Source: Bacteroidales bacterium UBA3743
GTDB taxonomy: Bacteria; Bacteroidota; Bacteroidia; Bacteroidales; Paludibacteraceae
DNA length: 64,000 nt
Assembly: GCA_002371265.1 (NCBI GenBank)
Contig: DFGT01000029.1
Span: 1-64,000, forward strand
Direction: 5' to 3'
The translations under genes and the position numbers were made by a program. Positions within the stretch are counted from its first letter, which is position 1. Each line of letters opens with the position of its first letter. Under the pieces are notes generated by a model, which was not told the DNA's origin, searched no databases, and was given only the letters and a program-made list of their open reading frames with translations. Shown one piece after another: positions 44,568 to 54,192 of the stretch.

Positions 44568-45176
44568 ATGAACGCAGAGAAAGGACTAAAGAAAAAAGAC
44601 TTTTTTAAGGCTGAAATCAGCAATCATTTTTCGGATATAGACACCGAAAAGATTTGGCAGGAGGCTGCTAAAAGGCTTCAGACAATGTATGACAATCACA
44701 AAAACCTACCCAAGGGAGTGAAAAGGCACACTGACGGATTCATTTTCCCGGCAGCCGCCATCTATCTAGCAATCAAAGATTACGACACAGAAAAAGCCTT
44801 TGGCATAATGCAAAAAGTGATGAAAGAAAAGGGAGAGCAGTCAGGCAAAGGCTTTGCAAGGTTTGTAAGCATACCGTTCGGCAAACGAATCTTTCTAAAA
44901 ATATGGGATATAATAAGTCACAAAATGTTCAGCGAATCAGCTGGATTCAGCAACGTCTTCTATCCCAAACAAAGAGGAGAATTCCGCATGGACATCACTC
45001 GATGCCCCTACGACACCTACCTTACAGAACTTGGATGTCCGGAACTCACACGACTATTCTGCGAGAATGACGTGTATGCATACGGCAATTTGCCAGGAAT
45101 GGAATTCATACGCACTCAAACAATCGGGGCTGGCGGCTCATTATGTGATTTTAGATTAAGGATACAAAAGAAATAA
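44568..45176 (+). CDS. L-2-amino-thiazoline-4-carboxylic acid hydrolase-like protein
   Basis: 202-residue protein that resembles the ATC hydrolase family. Typical segments are RFVSIPFGKRIFLKIWD, the conserved DITRCPYDTYLTELGCPEL with its Cys residues, and FIRTQTIGAGGSLCDFRLR at the C-terminus. Members hydrolyse ATC or are uncharacterised companions of regulators. It follows a dispersed repeat rather than an operon partner. Confidence 0.7.
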   Translation: MNAEKGLKKKDFFKAEISNHFSDIDTEKIWQEAAKRLQTMYDNHKNLPKGVKRHTDGFIFPAAAIYLAIKDYDTEKAFGIMQKVMKEKGEQSGKGFARFVSIPFGKRIFLKIWDIISHKMFSESAGFSNVFYPKQRGEFRMDITRCPYDTYLTELGCPELTRLFCENDVYAYGNLPGMEFIRTQTIGAGGSLCDFRLRIQKK

Positions 45177-45190
45177 CGAAGTCGGTATCA

Positions 45191-45847
45191 TCAGCCAACG
45201 TCTTTCAGCTTGTCGATACGCTTTATTGCCGCACGATACATCAAAACGCAGAACACAAGCCAAATCAAAATTATAATTATCCAAGAATCGTCGTCGCCCA
45301 ACGACATAAGCAATGCGTCATATGTGCCATGGAGAAGAACCGGGCCGATAAATGCCATCGGATAATAAATGATTTTCGACTTATGGCCAAAGCGAGCCAT
45401 TCCGTAACAAAATCCCATGCAGACAGCAAAACAGAAATGACCGGGTACAGAGAATATCGCGCGTGAGAAAGCGGTGGAGAAGAAATCCTCCTCGTCGACC
45501 AGATATAGGATATTCTCAACGGCAGCAAAACCCAAAGAGACATAAACAGCGTATACGATGCTGTCGATCGGCTCATCAAAATGCTTGTTTTTGCGTATCA
45601 GCAGCCAGAACATAAGCAATTTGGCGAACTCTTCAGGGATAGCGGCATTGAAGAAAGCGTCAAGGATAGGATCTCCAAAATCACCGAACATAGAAGTGAT
45701 GCTCAGCGAAACGATTATTGAAAGGACTCCAAACAACAATCCCTTCAACAGACAAGATGTTGGTTCCGGATGCTGACGGTCTTTCCATCCCATATAAACC
45801 AGCAATAATAATGCCGGCAAGACAGCTATAGTAAATAGTAGTAACAT
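45191..45847 (-). CDS. PrsW-like intramembrane protease
   Basis: 218-residue membrane protein with about seven hydrophobic segments. The PrsW motifs are visible: FNAAIPEEFAKLLMFWLL with the paired Glu, SVPGHFCFAVCMGFCYG with His, and GPVLLHGTYDALLMS with His. PrsW-type glutamic proteases cleave membrane-bound anti-sigma factors. No sigma or anti-sigma gene is adjacent, so its target is unknown. Confidence 0.85.
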   Translation of the reverse strand: MLLLFTIAVLPALLLLVYMGWKDRQHPEPTSCLLKGLLFGVLSIIVSLSITSMFGDFGDPILDAFFNAAIPEEFAKLLMFWLLIRKNKHFDEPIDSIVYAVYVSLGFAAVENILYLVDEEDFFSTAFSRAIFSVPGHFCFAVCMGFCYGMARFGHKSKIIYYPMAFIGPVLLHGTYDALLMSLGDDDSWIIIILIWLVFCVLMYRAAIKRIDKLKDVG

Positions 45848-46168
45848 GTTTCTAATAGTTAATCTCTACAAATTTAGACGACAAAGGTAAGGATAAAAAT
45901 GTAAAGATGTGGAAGGTTAAAGAAGATAAGGGGGAAAGTAAAATTTGGTTTATGGGTTTTATGATGAACATTAAAGATAAAGCATTACAACGAATCCAAA
46001 CATTACAAAAGTTTTGGGAGAAAAACGGATCCATCAAAATTTATTTCATACATAAGTCCGTGTAATAAAAAAATTATAAATTTGAAGGAGCTTTGTTGGT
46101 TTTGGATTGACCGCTCAATCTCAAAATAAGGAATAGGGAATGTAAAACAAAACTTTAACATAGCACAA
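45848..46168. other. gap before the GIY-YIG-like gene
   Basis: About 320 AT-rich bases. TAAATTTG at 46077-46084 matches a -7 element on the plus strand without a clear TTG. No gene is seen. Confidence 0.35.
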
Positions 46169-46762
46169 TTGTCTAATTACATAGTTGAAATCAAACATCA
46201 AGGTATGCCACATTACACAATATTTAGTAAGAACGAATACAGAAAAATCAAAAATCTTCTGGAAAAAATATCAGAAAAGACTAAAGCGGAACAACTTGAA
46301 ATTTACAATCTTTTAAAAGAAACTTATGGTTTTTATGTATCAGATTTTTCAAGGGTACGACCATACACATCAATAACATTGGAGCAAGATTTAGGTAAAG
46401 GATTAATAGAAATAAATCAATTTTCCCCCGAATATGAATACTATACAGGCTGGCCCAAAGAAATTTACGAAAGACTAAATAGGACTATTGGACAATATCA
46501 AAGACATTATAAAAATGTAAAAGTAGGAATAACAAACGATCCTAAACGACGTTTCTACGAACATATAAATCGAGATCCCGAAATGCATTGGGAACGAATG
46601 ATCGTAAAATATATGACCTCAAGCAGAAAAAATGCCAATGAAGTAGAAAAGTGGTTCATCAATAACAGACTAGATTTAACTAATTCCTGGACGGGAGATA
46701 GTAGAATGTCAGAATCAGGTCCGTTTTACACATATATTTTATTAGGTAATAGCAAAATATAA
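46169..46762 (+). CDS. uncharacterised protein with GIY-YIG-like segment
   Basis: Open frame of about 197 residues with no ATG near its beginning; the earliest usable codon is TTG at 46169 and the frame stays open further upstream. The segment KVGITNDPKRRFYEHINRD followed by NEVEKWFINNR recalls the second half of GIY-YIG nuclease domains, though the GIY-YIG tyrosines themselves are not clear. The N-terminal part (KHQGMPHYTIFSKNEYRKIK) is unrecognised. Possibly a mobile homing-type nuclease remnant. Confidence 0.5.
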   Translation: MSNYIVEIKHQGMPHYTIFSKNEYRKIKNLLEKISEKTKAEQLEIYNLLKETYGFYVSDFSRVRPYTSITLEQDLGKGLIEINQFSPEYEYYTGWPKEIYERLNRTIGQYQRHYKNVKVGITNDPKRRFYEHINRDPEMHWERMIVKYMTSSRKNANEVEKWFINNRLDLTNSWTGDSRMSESGPFYTYILLGNSKI

Positions 46763-46923
46763 AATGAAACTTTTTACGTTTACTCAAAAATCTAAATCTA
46801 AAATGATTTATGCCTTCGAAATTATGTCACCTCTCTTTTATAAGAAGCTGTTCATAAGACACAAAAATACAACTGCAATCCTAATCCTTAATTCTTAATT
46901 CTTAACTTTTAATTGAAAAAAAG

Positions 46924-46997
46924 TGACCCCGGCGGGATTCTAACCCGCGGTCTTCAGAACCGGAATCTGATATTTTATACAGCTAAACTACGGGGCC
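46924..46997 (-). tRNA. tRNA-Arg (anticodon CCG)
   Basis: Minus strand: acceptor GGCCCCG/CGGGGTC (one G-T pair), anticodon stem TCAGA/TCTGA around loop TTCCGGT with anticodon CCG, and T arm GCGGG-TTAGAAT-CCCGC. CCA is not encoded. Confidence 0.9.
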
Positions 46998-47263
46998 ATG
47001 CCATATCATTTTTGATAAAGCGGTGCAAAAATATAAAATTTAACCTACTAACGCAACCTGTTTTTTATAAAATCGGTTTATTTCTATCCTCAATCACTAT
47101 CACATTAACACATCAATACCATATTTGACAATCACAATTACGGCAAAAATTGACATTTTACAGACAATTTGTAAGGTAATTTTACCGATATTTAAAAAAA
47201 AGATATATTTTTGCGTATGTTTTCTTTCGCTAGAAAACTCAATAAAGTGAAAATTAAACCAAA

Positions 47264-48298
47264 ATGAAAGTTATAAAGCCGATTAACTATAAGCCCATCC
47301 TCGACATCAAGCAGACTGAGTTGGGCATCAAATGCGTGAAAGACTTTTTCGAAAGCTGTCTTTCCGCTGAGCTTCACCTTCGTCGTGTCACTGCCCCTCT
47401 TTTCGTAATGAAAGGCACAGGTATCAACGATGATTTGAATGGAATAGAACGTCCTGTAAGCTTCCCAATCAAAGATATGGGCGACCGCTGCGCTGAGGTG
47501 GTCCACTCTCTTGCCAAGTGGAAACGTATGATGCTTGCCGACTACGGTATCGAGCAGGGCTACGGTCTTTACACTGATATGAACGCTATCCGTCCGGATG
47601 AAGAGATGGACAATCTCCACTCTCTATATGTTGACCAGTGGGACTGGGAGCGCCACATCTCTAAAGAGGAGCGCACTATAGAGTTTTTGAAGGATATCGT
47701 GAAGAGAATATACTCAGTAATGAAAAAGACTGAATATGTCGTTTACGAACGTTATCCTCAAATCAAGCCTCAGCTTCCAGAAAACATTTTCTTCATCCAC
47801 GCTGAGGAATTGCTTCAAATGTATCCAAATCTCACTCCAAAAGAGCGTGAGAATGAGATCACAAAGAAATACGGTGCTGTCTTCTTGATGGGTATCGGCT
47901 GCAAGTTGAGCGACGGAAAGAAGCACGACGGTCGTTCACCTGACTATGATGACTGGTCGTCAATCGGAGAAAACGGTTTGCCAGGCTTGAACGGCGACAT
48001 CTTGGTTTGGAACCCAATCCTTGGACAGAGTCTTGAATTGTCGTCTATGGGCATTCGCGTCGACAAAGAGGCTTTGGAACGCCAGTTGAAATTGGAAGAC
48101 AAAGAGAGCCGCAAAGAATTGTATTTCCACAAGAGATTGCTTGAGGGATCCCTTCCTCTATCAATCGGAGGCGGTATCGGACAGAGCCGTTTGTGTATGT
48201 TCTTCCTTCACAAAGCTCACATCGGAGAGATCCAGTGCAGCATCTGGCCTGAGGAAATGTACGCACAATGCAAAGAATATAACATACCAATCATATAA
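47264..48298 (+). CDS. asnA: aspartate-ammonia ligase
   Basis: 344-residue ammonia-dependent asparagine synthetase with a class II aaRS-like fold. VERYLLPRVT-like core is seen as LHLRRVTAPLFVMKGTGIND; FPIKDMGDRCAEVVHSLAKW binds substrate; and GGGIGQSRLCMFFLHKAHIG is the C-terminal ATP-binding motif 3. It converts Asp plus NH3 and ATP to Asn. A terminator follows. Confidence 0.97.
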   Translation: MKVIKPINYKPILDIKQTELGIKCVKDFFESCLSAELHLRRVTAPLFVMKGTGINDDLNGIERPVSFPIKDMGDRCAEVVHSLAKWKRMMLADYGIEQGYGLYTDMNAIRPDEEMDNLHSLYVDQWDWERHISKEERTIEFLKDIVKRIYSVMKKTEYVVYERYPQIKPQLPENIFFIHAEELLQMYPNLTPKERENEITKKYGAVFLMGIGCKLSDGKKHDGRSPDYDDWSSIGENGLPGLNGDILVWNPILGQSLELSSMGIRVDKEALERQLKLEDKESRKELYFHKRLLEGSLPLSIGGGIGQSRLCMFFLHKAHIGEIQCSIWPEEMYAQCKEYNIPII

Positions 48299-48305
48299 TA
48301 TATGT

Positions 48306-48336
48306 AGAGACGCAATGATTTGCGTCTCTATTTTTT
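48306..48336 (+). terminator. terminator after asnA, built from a dispersed palindrome
   Basis: AGAGACGCAA-TGAT-TTGCGTCTCT (10-bp stem) followed by ATTTTTT. The arms belong to the GAGACGCA family, here with a matched C/G to A/T change compared with the porV copy. Confidence 0.85.
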
Positions 48337-48564
48337 ACATGTCTATTTTTACATATAATTACATAAGACAAAACAGATAACGAGAACAGACGAAAAATAT
48401 GTTCGTCGAAACATTGATTCTCACTTTGCATACATCTATTTAGTGCGAATATACTCATTACAGTTTTCAACACATTAGACTCTTTTTCAACAATCCAAAG
48501 AATAAAAATAAAATAGCTTGTATGTTTTTTGCATTTTATCTAATTTGCACGCTCAAATATATTA

Positions 48565-49761
48565 ATGATGAAAAAGGATTTAAGTAAAATATTGATAACC
48601 TTACTTTTGCCGAGTTGTTTCGTCATCAACGTCTCAAGTCAAGAGGCCACTTTGTCAGCTGGATCAGCGAAAGGTGGAAGCAACACACTTGAGGTCACTT
48701 ACACAGTAGGTGAGGTCGTGGTTGGCTATTCCGACAACAACGCAAACGCTAAATATGTCGTGTCTAACGGCTATGAAATCGGGGTGTCCACGACTCGTCA
48801 TATAATCCACTATTACGTCGCAGACAAGGAGTATGCAGCCGACACTTTCTACACAGGTGATTTGATTGTGCCAATCAACGACCCATACGTCGGACACGAC
48901 TCAGCTTTCGTAAGTTGGGACAAAATTCTCCCAGAAAGAATGCCGTCGACTGATCTTATTCTCAACGCCATCGTCGACGAGAGGACATACGACTTGCAGC
49001 TTGCCGAGAATTATTGCCCGGGTGACACTATCAACATCAAGTTGTCGTCCAACTGGGCGCCGAACGATATCGAGTCGTTCTCTTTGAAGAGCAACGTCGA
49101 CTCCTTCCCTATTATTACTGAAAAGAAGTTGAAGCATGATGACGGAATTGCCATCGCCTCTTTCGTTTTGCCTGCCAACTATAGCAGAGGCGGAAAGGCA
49201 GTGTCAGCCAAGATGACAGTAAACTATTTTGACGGATACAAGAAGGAGATGAAGGAATTCAGCGTCAACGTAGGATTCAGCAAAGAATTCATACATCCTA
49301 AAATCGACAACATGATCACCGTCGGAGATATAGGAGAGTCTATCTACACATACCAGTGGCAGAAAGACGGTGAAAATCTTCCAGGCGAGACCAACAAATT
49401 CTATCAAGACGAGAATGGACTGAACGGAGCATACAGCGTCATCGTCGGCACAGACGAAGGCTTGAAGACAATCTGTCCTCAATCGCTCTACTTTGCGGCA
49501 TCCGACAAGAAAGGATTCTCTACTGAAAGTGTGATCGTAAGACACGGAGAAGATTTCGAACTTACTTTGGACGGATTCAATGCTGATGAACTCAAAAAAG
49601 GCGAAATCTTCGTGTTCGACTACAAAGGTAGTATGGCGCTCGCACCTATCTCCAATGTCCAGCGAACAATTACTATGAATCTTAGCCATGTAGGTGCATA
49701 CGTGGTGGCATTTACACAAGGAAAGCATAAAAAATATACAACTAAAGTCATTGTCAAGTAA
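48565..49761 (+). CDS. secreted protein with T9SS-like C-terminus
   Basis: 398 residues with a signal peptide ending near VSSQ (residue 26). The start of the mature protein, EATLSAGSAKGGSNTLEVTY followed by TVGEVVVG, is common in Bacteroidota T9SS surface proteins. The C-terminal strands (GEIFVFDYKGSMALAPIS, then AYVVAFTQGKHKKYTTKVIV) look like a degenerate sorting domain. It ends 12 bp before the next gene, so the pair is probably cotranscribed. Likely a surface-exposed partner; function unknown. Confidence 0.65.
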   Translation: MMKKDLSKILITLLLPSCFVINVSSQEATLSAGSAKGGSNTLEVTYTVGEVVVGYSDNNANAKYVVSNGYEIGVSTTRHIIHYYVADKEYAADTFYTGDLIVPINDPYVGHDSAFVSWDKILPERMPSTDLILNAIVDERTYDLQLAENYCPGDTINIKLSSNWAPNDIESFSLKSNVDSFPIITEKKLKHDDGIAIASFVLPANYSRGGKAVSAKMTVNYFDGYKKEMKEFSVNVGFSKEFIHPKIDNMITVGDIGESIYTYQWQKDGENLPGETNKFYQDENGLNGAYSVIVGTDEGLKTICPQSLYFAASDKKGFSTESVIVRHGEDFELTLDGFNADELKKGEIFVFDYKGSMALAPISNVQRTITMNLSHVGAYVVAFTQGKHKKYTTKVIVK

Positions 49762-49773
49762 AAAATCATCGTC

Positions 49774-51933
49774 ATGAACAAAAATATACTTAATAAAATA
49801 TTATTAGCGACGCTGCCTTTAATGGCAATCAATGCCAACGCAGCCACTCCACAGAGTTTCAACTATCAAAGTGTAGTGCGTTCCACTTCAGGCTCGCCTA
49901 TAGCCAACCAGACAGTTTTTGTCAAAGTTGAGATTTTGAGAGACAATCTTGGCTCGAACGAGGTTGTATATTCCGAAATGCACAACGCTACCACCAACGT
50001 CAACGGTTCGTTCGCCATCAAAATTGGAGAAGGAAGCGCGGCAACAGGATCATTCAGTGGCATTGATTGGTCGACAGGCAAATTCGTCATCAAAACAACG
50101 ACTTCAACAAACTCCGACTTTACGGACGCAGTATATGCCACAAGCGCAATAAGCAGTGTGCCTTACGCTTTGTACTCACTCAAATCAGCCGACAGTTTTT
50201 CTGGACGTTGGAATGATCTGACAGGCAAGCCAGACATGTCGGAATACGCAAAAATCGAAGACGTTGCAGCTTACTCAGCCGACAGCACAAGAAAAATCCT
50301 TACTGATTACGCCACAAAAGATGACGTTTTGGATTTGCACAACAGAGGTCTGCGTTCAAGCAACTACAGAATCGACAGTTTGAAATCAGTGGTCAACGCC
50401 AATAACTACTGGATTACAGAATTGCAGGCAGACGCTGCCAAATATGCGACAAAATCAGAAATATCTTCTTTTGCAAAGAAAGACACGCTGTCTTCATACG
50501 CGACAAATGCCAGCGTCAACACATTATCTAAAAACACTTCTGAGGCAATATCAGAGTTGAGCCAGACAGTGCAGACCAACAAGACACTATCTGAGTCAAA
50601 CTTCAAAAACTTGAAAGAGGTCAACAAGCTATATGCGAAGAAAGACACATTGCAATATTTCATGACAAAATCAGGAATGTCGTACTACGCCACTAACGAT
50701 GCACTACGAGCTCTTGACAAGTCAGTAGGCACTCTTTCCCAATCACTTAACAGCACAGACTTAAGAGCCAGTGAATTGGCAAATACCGTCAGCACTCTTT
50801 CTACAACTGTTAGCGACAACAAGAAGGAGGTCAATAAAAAAATCGAGGCTATCCAAACTGAGTTAGGCAAAGTAGACGACAAAATTCTATCTTCAGAAAG
50901 AAAGGCCCAGGCTGACGACCTTGTTCTAAACAACAAAATTTCAACCAACGAAACCAAAATAAAAGGTTTGGCAGCAAAAGATTCCGCATTGGAGGCTAAC
51001 CTGAACAGCAAGACTACCGCATTGAACACAAAAGTCGACAGCATCAGCAAGAGCCATACTTCTGCTATCAACAATCTTTCTCAGACAGTGTCTGCAAATG
51101 CCGCGACATCGTCAAAAAACATGAAAAATAAGATTGACAGCCTGGCAAAAGTAATCTACGGCAAGTTGGACACTCTTAATATTAATATAACAAAGTCAAT
51201 TGACGAAGAGGTTTTCAATATTGAAAATGAAATTGATGGAATACAAAACACATTAAACAGCCACTCTTCTTCATTGGCATTAAACACAACCGGACTTTCC
51301 AATCTAAACAGCATGGTGACTCAACTAGTGACATGGGCACAAAAAGTTGAGGCGAAAAATGATTCTTTAGTAAAAGAACTTGACAAGGCAAAGGCTAAAC
51401 ATCTTGCAGACAGCACAGAAGCTGATACAAAATACAGAGAGTTGGTAGGAAAAGTGGATAAACTAAACGAAGAGAATCTAACGAATCTTATCAACCAAAA
51501 GATTGCAGCAGCATTGAAAGCAGCTGGTCTTGACGTGATCGGAACTACTGTTAGCGGATTGGAAACCAAAGTTGGAGATTTGGAAACTTCCGTTGGAACT
51601 TTGAATACCGCAGTCAACGATGCAACTACTGGTTTAAGCCCTAGAGTTGTGACTTTGGAAACTTCTGTCGGAACTTTGAATACCGCAGTCAACGATGCAA
51701 CCACTGGTTTGAGCCCTAGAGTTGAGACTTTGGAAACTGCTGTCGGAACTTTGAATACCGCAGTCAACGATGCAACTACAGGTTTAAGCCCTAGAGTTGT
51801 GACTTTGGAAACTGCTGTCGGAACTTTGAATTCTGCAGTCAACGATGCAACCACTGGTTTGAGCCCTAGAGTTGAGACTTTGGAAACTGCTGTTCAAGAT
51901 TTGGATACCAGAGTTAAAAAATTGGAACCTTAA
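49774..51933 (+). CDS. secreted coiled-coil fibre-like protein
   Basis: 719 residues. Signal peptide (MNKNILNKILLATLPLMAIN) ends at NAA; the N-terminal domain PQSFNYQSVVRSTSGSPIAN ... SSVPYALYSLKSAD is a beta-sandwich module found on Bacteroidota surface and tail-fibre-like proteins. Residues about 150-600 are predicted coiled coil, with many SKNTSEAISEL-like segments. The C-terminus holds four near-identical 25-residue repeats (VGTLNTAVNDATTGLSPRV) encoded by 75-bp tandem DNA repeats. No clear T9SS sorting domain ends it. A surface stalk or adhesin is the best guess. Confidence 0.7.
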   Translation: MNKNILNKILLATLPLMAINANAATPQSFNYQSVVRSTSGSPIANQTVFVKVEILRDNLGSNEVVYSEMHNATTNVNGSFAIKIGEGSAATGSFSGIDWSTGKFVIKTTTSTNSDFTDAVYATSAISSVPYALYSLKSADSFSGRWNDLTGKPDMSEYAKIEDVAAYSADSTRKILTDYATKDDVLDLHNRGLRSSNYRIDSLKSVVNANNYWITELQADAAKYATKSEISSFAKKDTLSSYATNASVNTLSKNTSEAISELSQTVQTNKTLSESNFKNLKEVNKLYAKKDTLQYFMTKSGMSYYATNDALRALDKSVGTLSQSLNSTDLRASELANTVSTLSTTVSDNKKEVNKKIEAIQTELGKVDDKILSSERKAQADDLVLNNKISTNETKIKGLAAKDSALEANLNSKTTALNTKVDSISKSHTSAINNLSQTVSANAATSSKNMKNKIDSLAKVIYGKLDTLNINITKSIDEEVFNIENEIDGIQNTLNSHSSSLALNTTGLSNLNSMVTQLVTWAQKVEAKNDSLVKELDKAKAKHLADSTEADTKYRELVGKVDKLNEENLTNLINQKIAAALKAAGLDVIGTTVSGLETKVGDLETSVGTLNTAVNDATTGLSPRVVTLETSVGTLNTAVNDATTGLSPRVETLETAVGTLNTAVNDATTGLSPRVVTLETAVGTLNSAVNDATTGLSPRVETLETAVQDLDTRVKKLEP
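51592..51891 (+). repeat. four 75-bp in-frame tandem repeats
   Basis: Units start at 51592, 51667, 51742 and 51817, each 75 bp (25 codons), and differ at a few third positions. A partial unit continues to about 51900. Units 1 and 3 end in GTTGTG and units 2 and 4 in GTTGAG, which suggests a 150-bp higher-order duplication. Confidence 0.9.
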
Positions 51934-51958
51934 AATTAACATTCCATATTTAGGAACA

Positions 51959-51992
51959 AAATCCCCGTCTTGAAACGGGGATTTTTATTTTT
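51959..51992 (+). terminator. terminator after the fibre-like gene
   Basis: AAATCCCCGT / ACGGGGATTT, 10-bp stem with a short loop, followed by TTATTTTT. Confidence 0.88.
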
Positions 51993-52185
51993 AAAGTCAA
52001 AAAGCGTAAGGTCATAACAAAATGTAAGCTTAAATTCAAAATACATTTAAAATAGAAACCTCAACACCGTTTTTCACTTACACTTTTCAACAATCACCAA
52101 AAATTCACAAAGCATATTTCTAATTCTAGATATCACATTTTCCATATTTTGTAATTTTGCAATGTTATTAATATCATAGAACGAA

Positions 52186-53802
52186 ATGAATACTAAGTAC
52201 ATTTTTGTCACTGGAGGCGTGACATCCAGCCTCGGCAAAGGCATTATAGCTGCATCATTAGCCAAACTCTTGCAATCGAGAGGTTTGTCCGTCACTATTC
52301 AGAAATTGGATCCCTACATCAACATCGACCCAGACACACTGAATCCGTACGAACATGGAGAATGCTACGTCACTGTGGATGGAGCTGTGACAGATTTGGA
52401 CTTAGGCCACTATGAAAGATTTTTAGGTGTTGAGACATCGCAAGCCAACAATATCACCACAGGACGCATCTATCAAAATGTCATAAATAAAGAGCGACGC
52501 GGTGATTACCTAGGCAAAACAGTGCAAATCATCCCACACATCACCGACGAGATCAAGCGCAACATCGTGGCACTCGGCAGCACTAAAAAATATGACATCG
52601 TCATTACAGAAATCGGAGGAACAGTGGGCGACATCGAGTCTCTGCCATACATTGAGGCTGTACGTCAGTTGAAATGGGAACTTGGCGACGACTGTGTGTG
52701 CATACACCTTACTTACGTCCCATACGTGGCTGCCGCGGGAGAGCTGAAGACCAAGCCAACCCAACATTCCGTGAAGCATCTGTTGCAGAACGGTGTGCAG
52801 CCAGATGTGCTGGTGCTTCGTACAGAGCATCCGTTGAACGACGGAATGAAAGCCAAAGTCGCGCTGTTCTGCAACGTGGCTAAAGATTCGGTCATCGAGT
52901 GTATGGACGCCCCCACCATCTACGAAGTGCCCCTCATGATGCACGAAGAGGAGTTGGACATTGTGGTGATGAGACACTTGCACCTCGACACATCAAAAGA
53001 GCCAGATCTTGCCGAATGGAAAAACTTCCTGACAAGATTCAAGAATCCACAGAAGACTATCAAAATAGCGTTGGTAGGCAAATATGTAGAATTGCCAGAC
53101 GCCTACAAATCAATCAGTGAAAGTTTTGTCCACGCTGGAGCAGCCAACAATGTGAAAGTGGACCTTCAATATATCCAGAGTGAGAATATAGACGAAAGCA
53201 ACGTCGCAGAAAAACTTGCTGGGATGAGTGGCATTCTCGTCGCCCCTGGATTCGGAGGCAGAGGAATAGAAGGCAAAATCACAGCTGTCAGATATGCCAG
53301 AGAAAACAATATCCCATTCTTCGGCATCTGCCTTGGAATGCAATGCGCGGTGATTGAGTTTGCAAGAAATGTGCTTGGCTATAAAGACGCGAACTCAGCC
53401 GAAATGGACACAAAGACGACACACAAAGTGGTGGATTTGATGGAGAGCCAGAAGAACATCACAGGAATGGGCGGAACTATGAGATTGGGAGCATATCCAT
53501 GCGAAATAAAGCCAGGCACATTGGCAGAGAAGGTGTATGGCACGACACACATTTCCGAGCGTCATCGCCACAGATACGAGTTCAACAACGACTATCTTGC
53601 AGAGTATGAGGCAAACGGAATGATCGCATCAGGTATGAATCCAGACAATCATCTGGTGGAAATTGTGGAAATTCCGTCGCACAGATTTTTCATCGCCGGA
53701 CAATTTCATCCCGAACTGCAGAGCACAGTGTTGAAACCGCACAAACTTTTCACTGCTTTTGTGGCGGCAGCAAAAGCGTTTTCAGAAGAAGTTAACGAAT
53801 AA
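52186..53802 (+). CDS. pyrG: CTP synthase
   Basis: 538-residue enzyme that aminates UTP to CTP using glutamine. The synthetase domain begins MNTKYIFVTGGVTSSLGKGI with its P loop. The class I glutamine amidotransferase domain (about 290-535) has the nucleophile Cys in FFGICLGMQCAVIE (about 383) and the HxE pair in GQFHPELQST. TAATTTTG at about 52150 may be its -7 element. A terminator follows. Confidence 0.97.
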   Translation: MNTKYIFVTGGVTSSLGKGIIAASLAKLLQSRGLSVTIQKLDPYINIDPDTLNPYEHGECYVTVDGAVTDLDLGHYERFLGVETSQANNITTGRIYQNVINKERRGDYLGKTVQIIPHITDEIKRNIVALGSTKKYDIVITEIGGTVGDIESLPYIEAVRQLKWELGDDCVCIHLTYVPYVAAAGELKTKPTQHSVKHLLQNGVQPDVLVLRTEHPLNDGMKAKVALFCNVAKDSVIECMDAPTIYEVPLMMHEEELDIVVMRHLHLDTSKEPDLAEWKNFLTRFKNPQKTIKIALVGKYVELPDAYKSISESFVHAGAANNVKVDLQYIQSENIDESNVAEKLAGMSGILVAPGFGGRGIEGKITAVRYARENNIPFFGICLGMQCAVIEFARNVLGYKDANSAEMDTKTTHKVVDLMESQKNITGMGGTMRLGAYPCEIKPGTLAEKVYGTTHISERHRHRYEFNNDYLAEYEANGMIASGMNPDNHLVEIVEIPSHRFFIAGQFHPELQSTVLKPHKLFTAFVAAAKAFSEEVNE

Positions 53803-53837
53803 ACATTCTACAATTTATCGCACACAAATATCTGTAC

Positions 53838-53875
53838 AAAATCAGCGTTGACGGGAATCCATCAACGCTGATTTT
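53838..53875 (+). terminator. terminator after pyrG
   Basis: AAAATCAGCGTTGA / TCAACGCTGATTTT forms a 14-bp perfect stem with a 10-base loop; A on one side and T on the other allow use in both directions. Confidence 0.85.
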
Positions 53876-53899
53876 AATATCACCATAAAATAAAAGAAA

Positions 53900-54133
53900 T
53901 CATGCTACCTTATTATAATCCAACACTGATATTTCTTGCATTGTCTTTTTAGCGGAATCCACGATTTTTTCCAATCTTATAGCTACATCATCAGAGATAA
54001 AAATCTCACCACACTGTACACACTCTTCACAAGGGACATTTTTCACGATAATCAAACAGCCCTTATAATCCACAACATGAGTTGTTGTAGAGCTAATGAC
54101 TTCGTTTGCTTTGCAAAACACACACATATTCAC
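53900..54133 (-). CDS. YgiT-type zinc finger antitoxin-like protein
   Basis: 77-residue protein with two CxxC pairs (CVFCKANE and CEECVQCGE) that define the YgiT/MqsA zinc domain, followed by a short helical tail. Members are usually encoded after a small DUF4258 or MqsR-type toxin. Here no toxin precedes it; the upstream bases are a dispersed repeat, so it looks like an orphan antitoxin. Confidence 0.85.
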   Translation of the reverse strand: MNMCVFCKANEVISSTTTHVVDYKGCLIIVKNVPCEECVQCGEIFISDDVAIRLEKIVDSAKKTMQEISVLDYNKVA

Positions 54134-54192
54134 CTCCTTGTTTTTAAATCTTCATTAAGAATCCGTTTAAATTTAAGAATTTGGTTAAAGAA

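Noticed and set aside
51321..51854. Antisense ORF of about 177 codons within the fibre-like gene
   Set aside because: It mirrors the tandem repeats and has no start context or independent conservation.
51592..51891. 75-bp repeats as a CRISPR or noncoding satellite
   Set aside because: They are in frame within a long secreted protein and encode a regular 25-residue unit.
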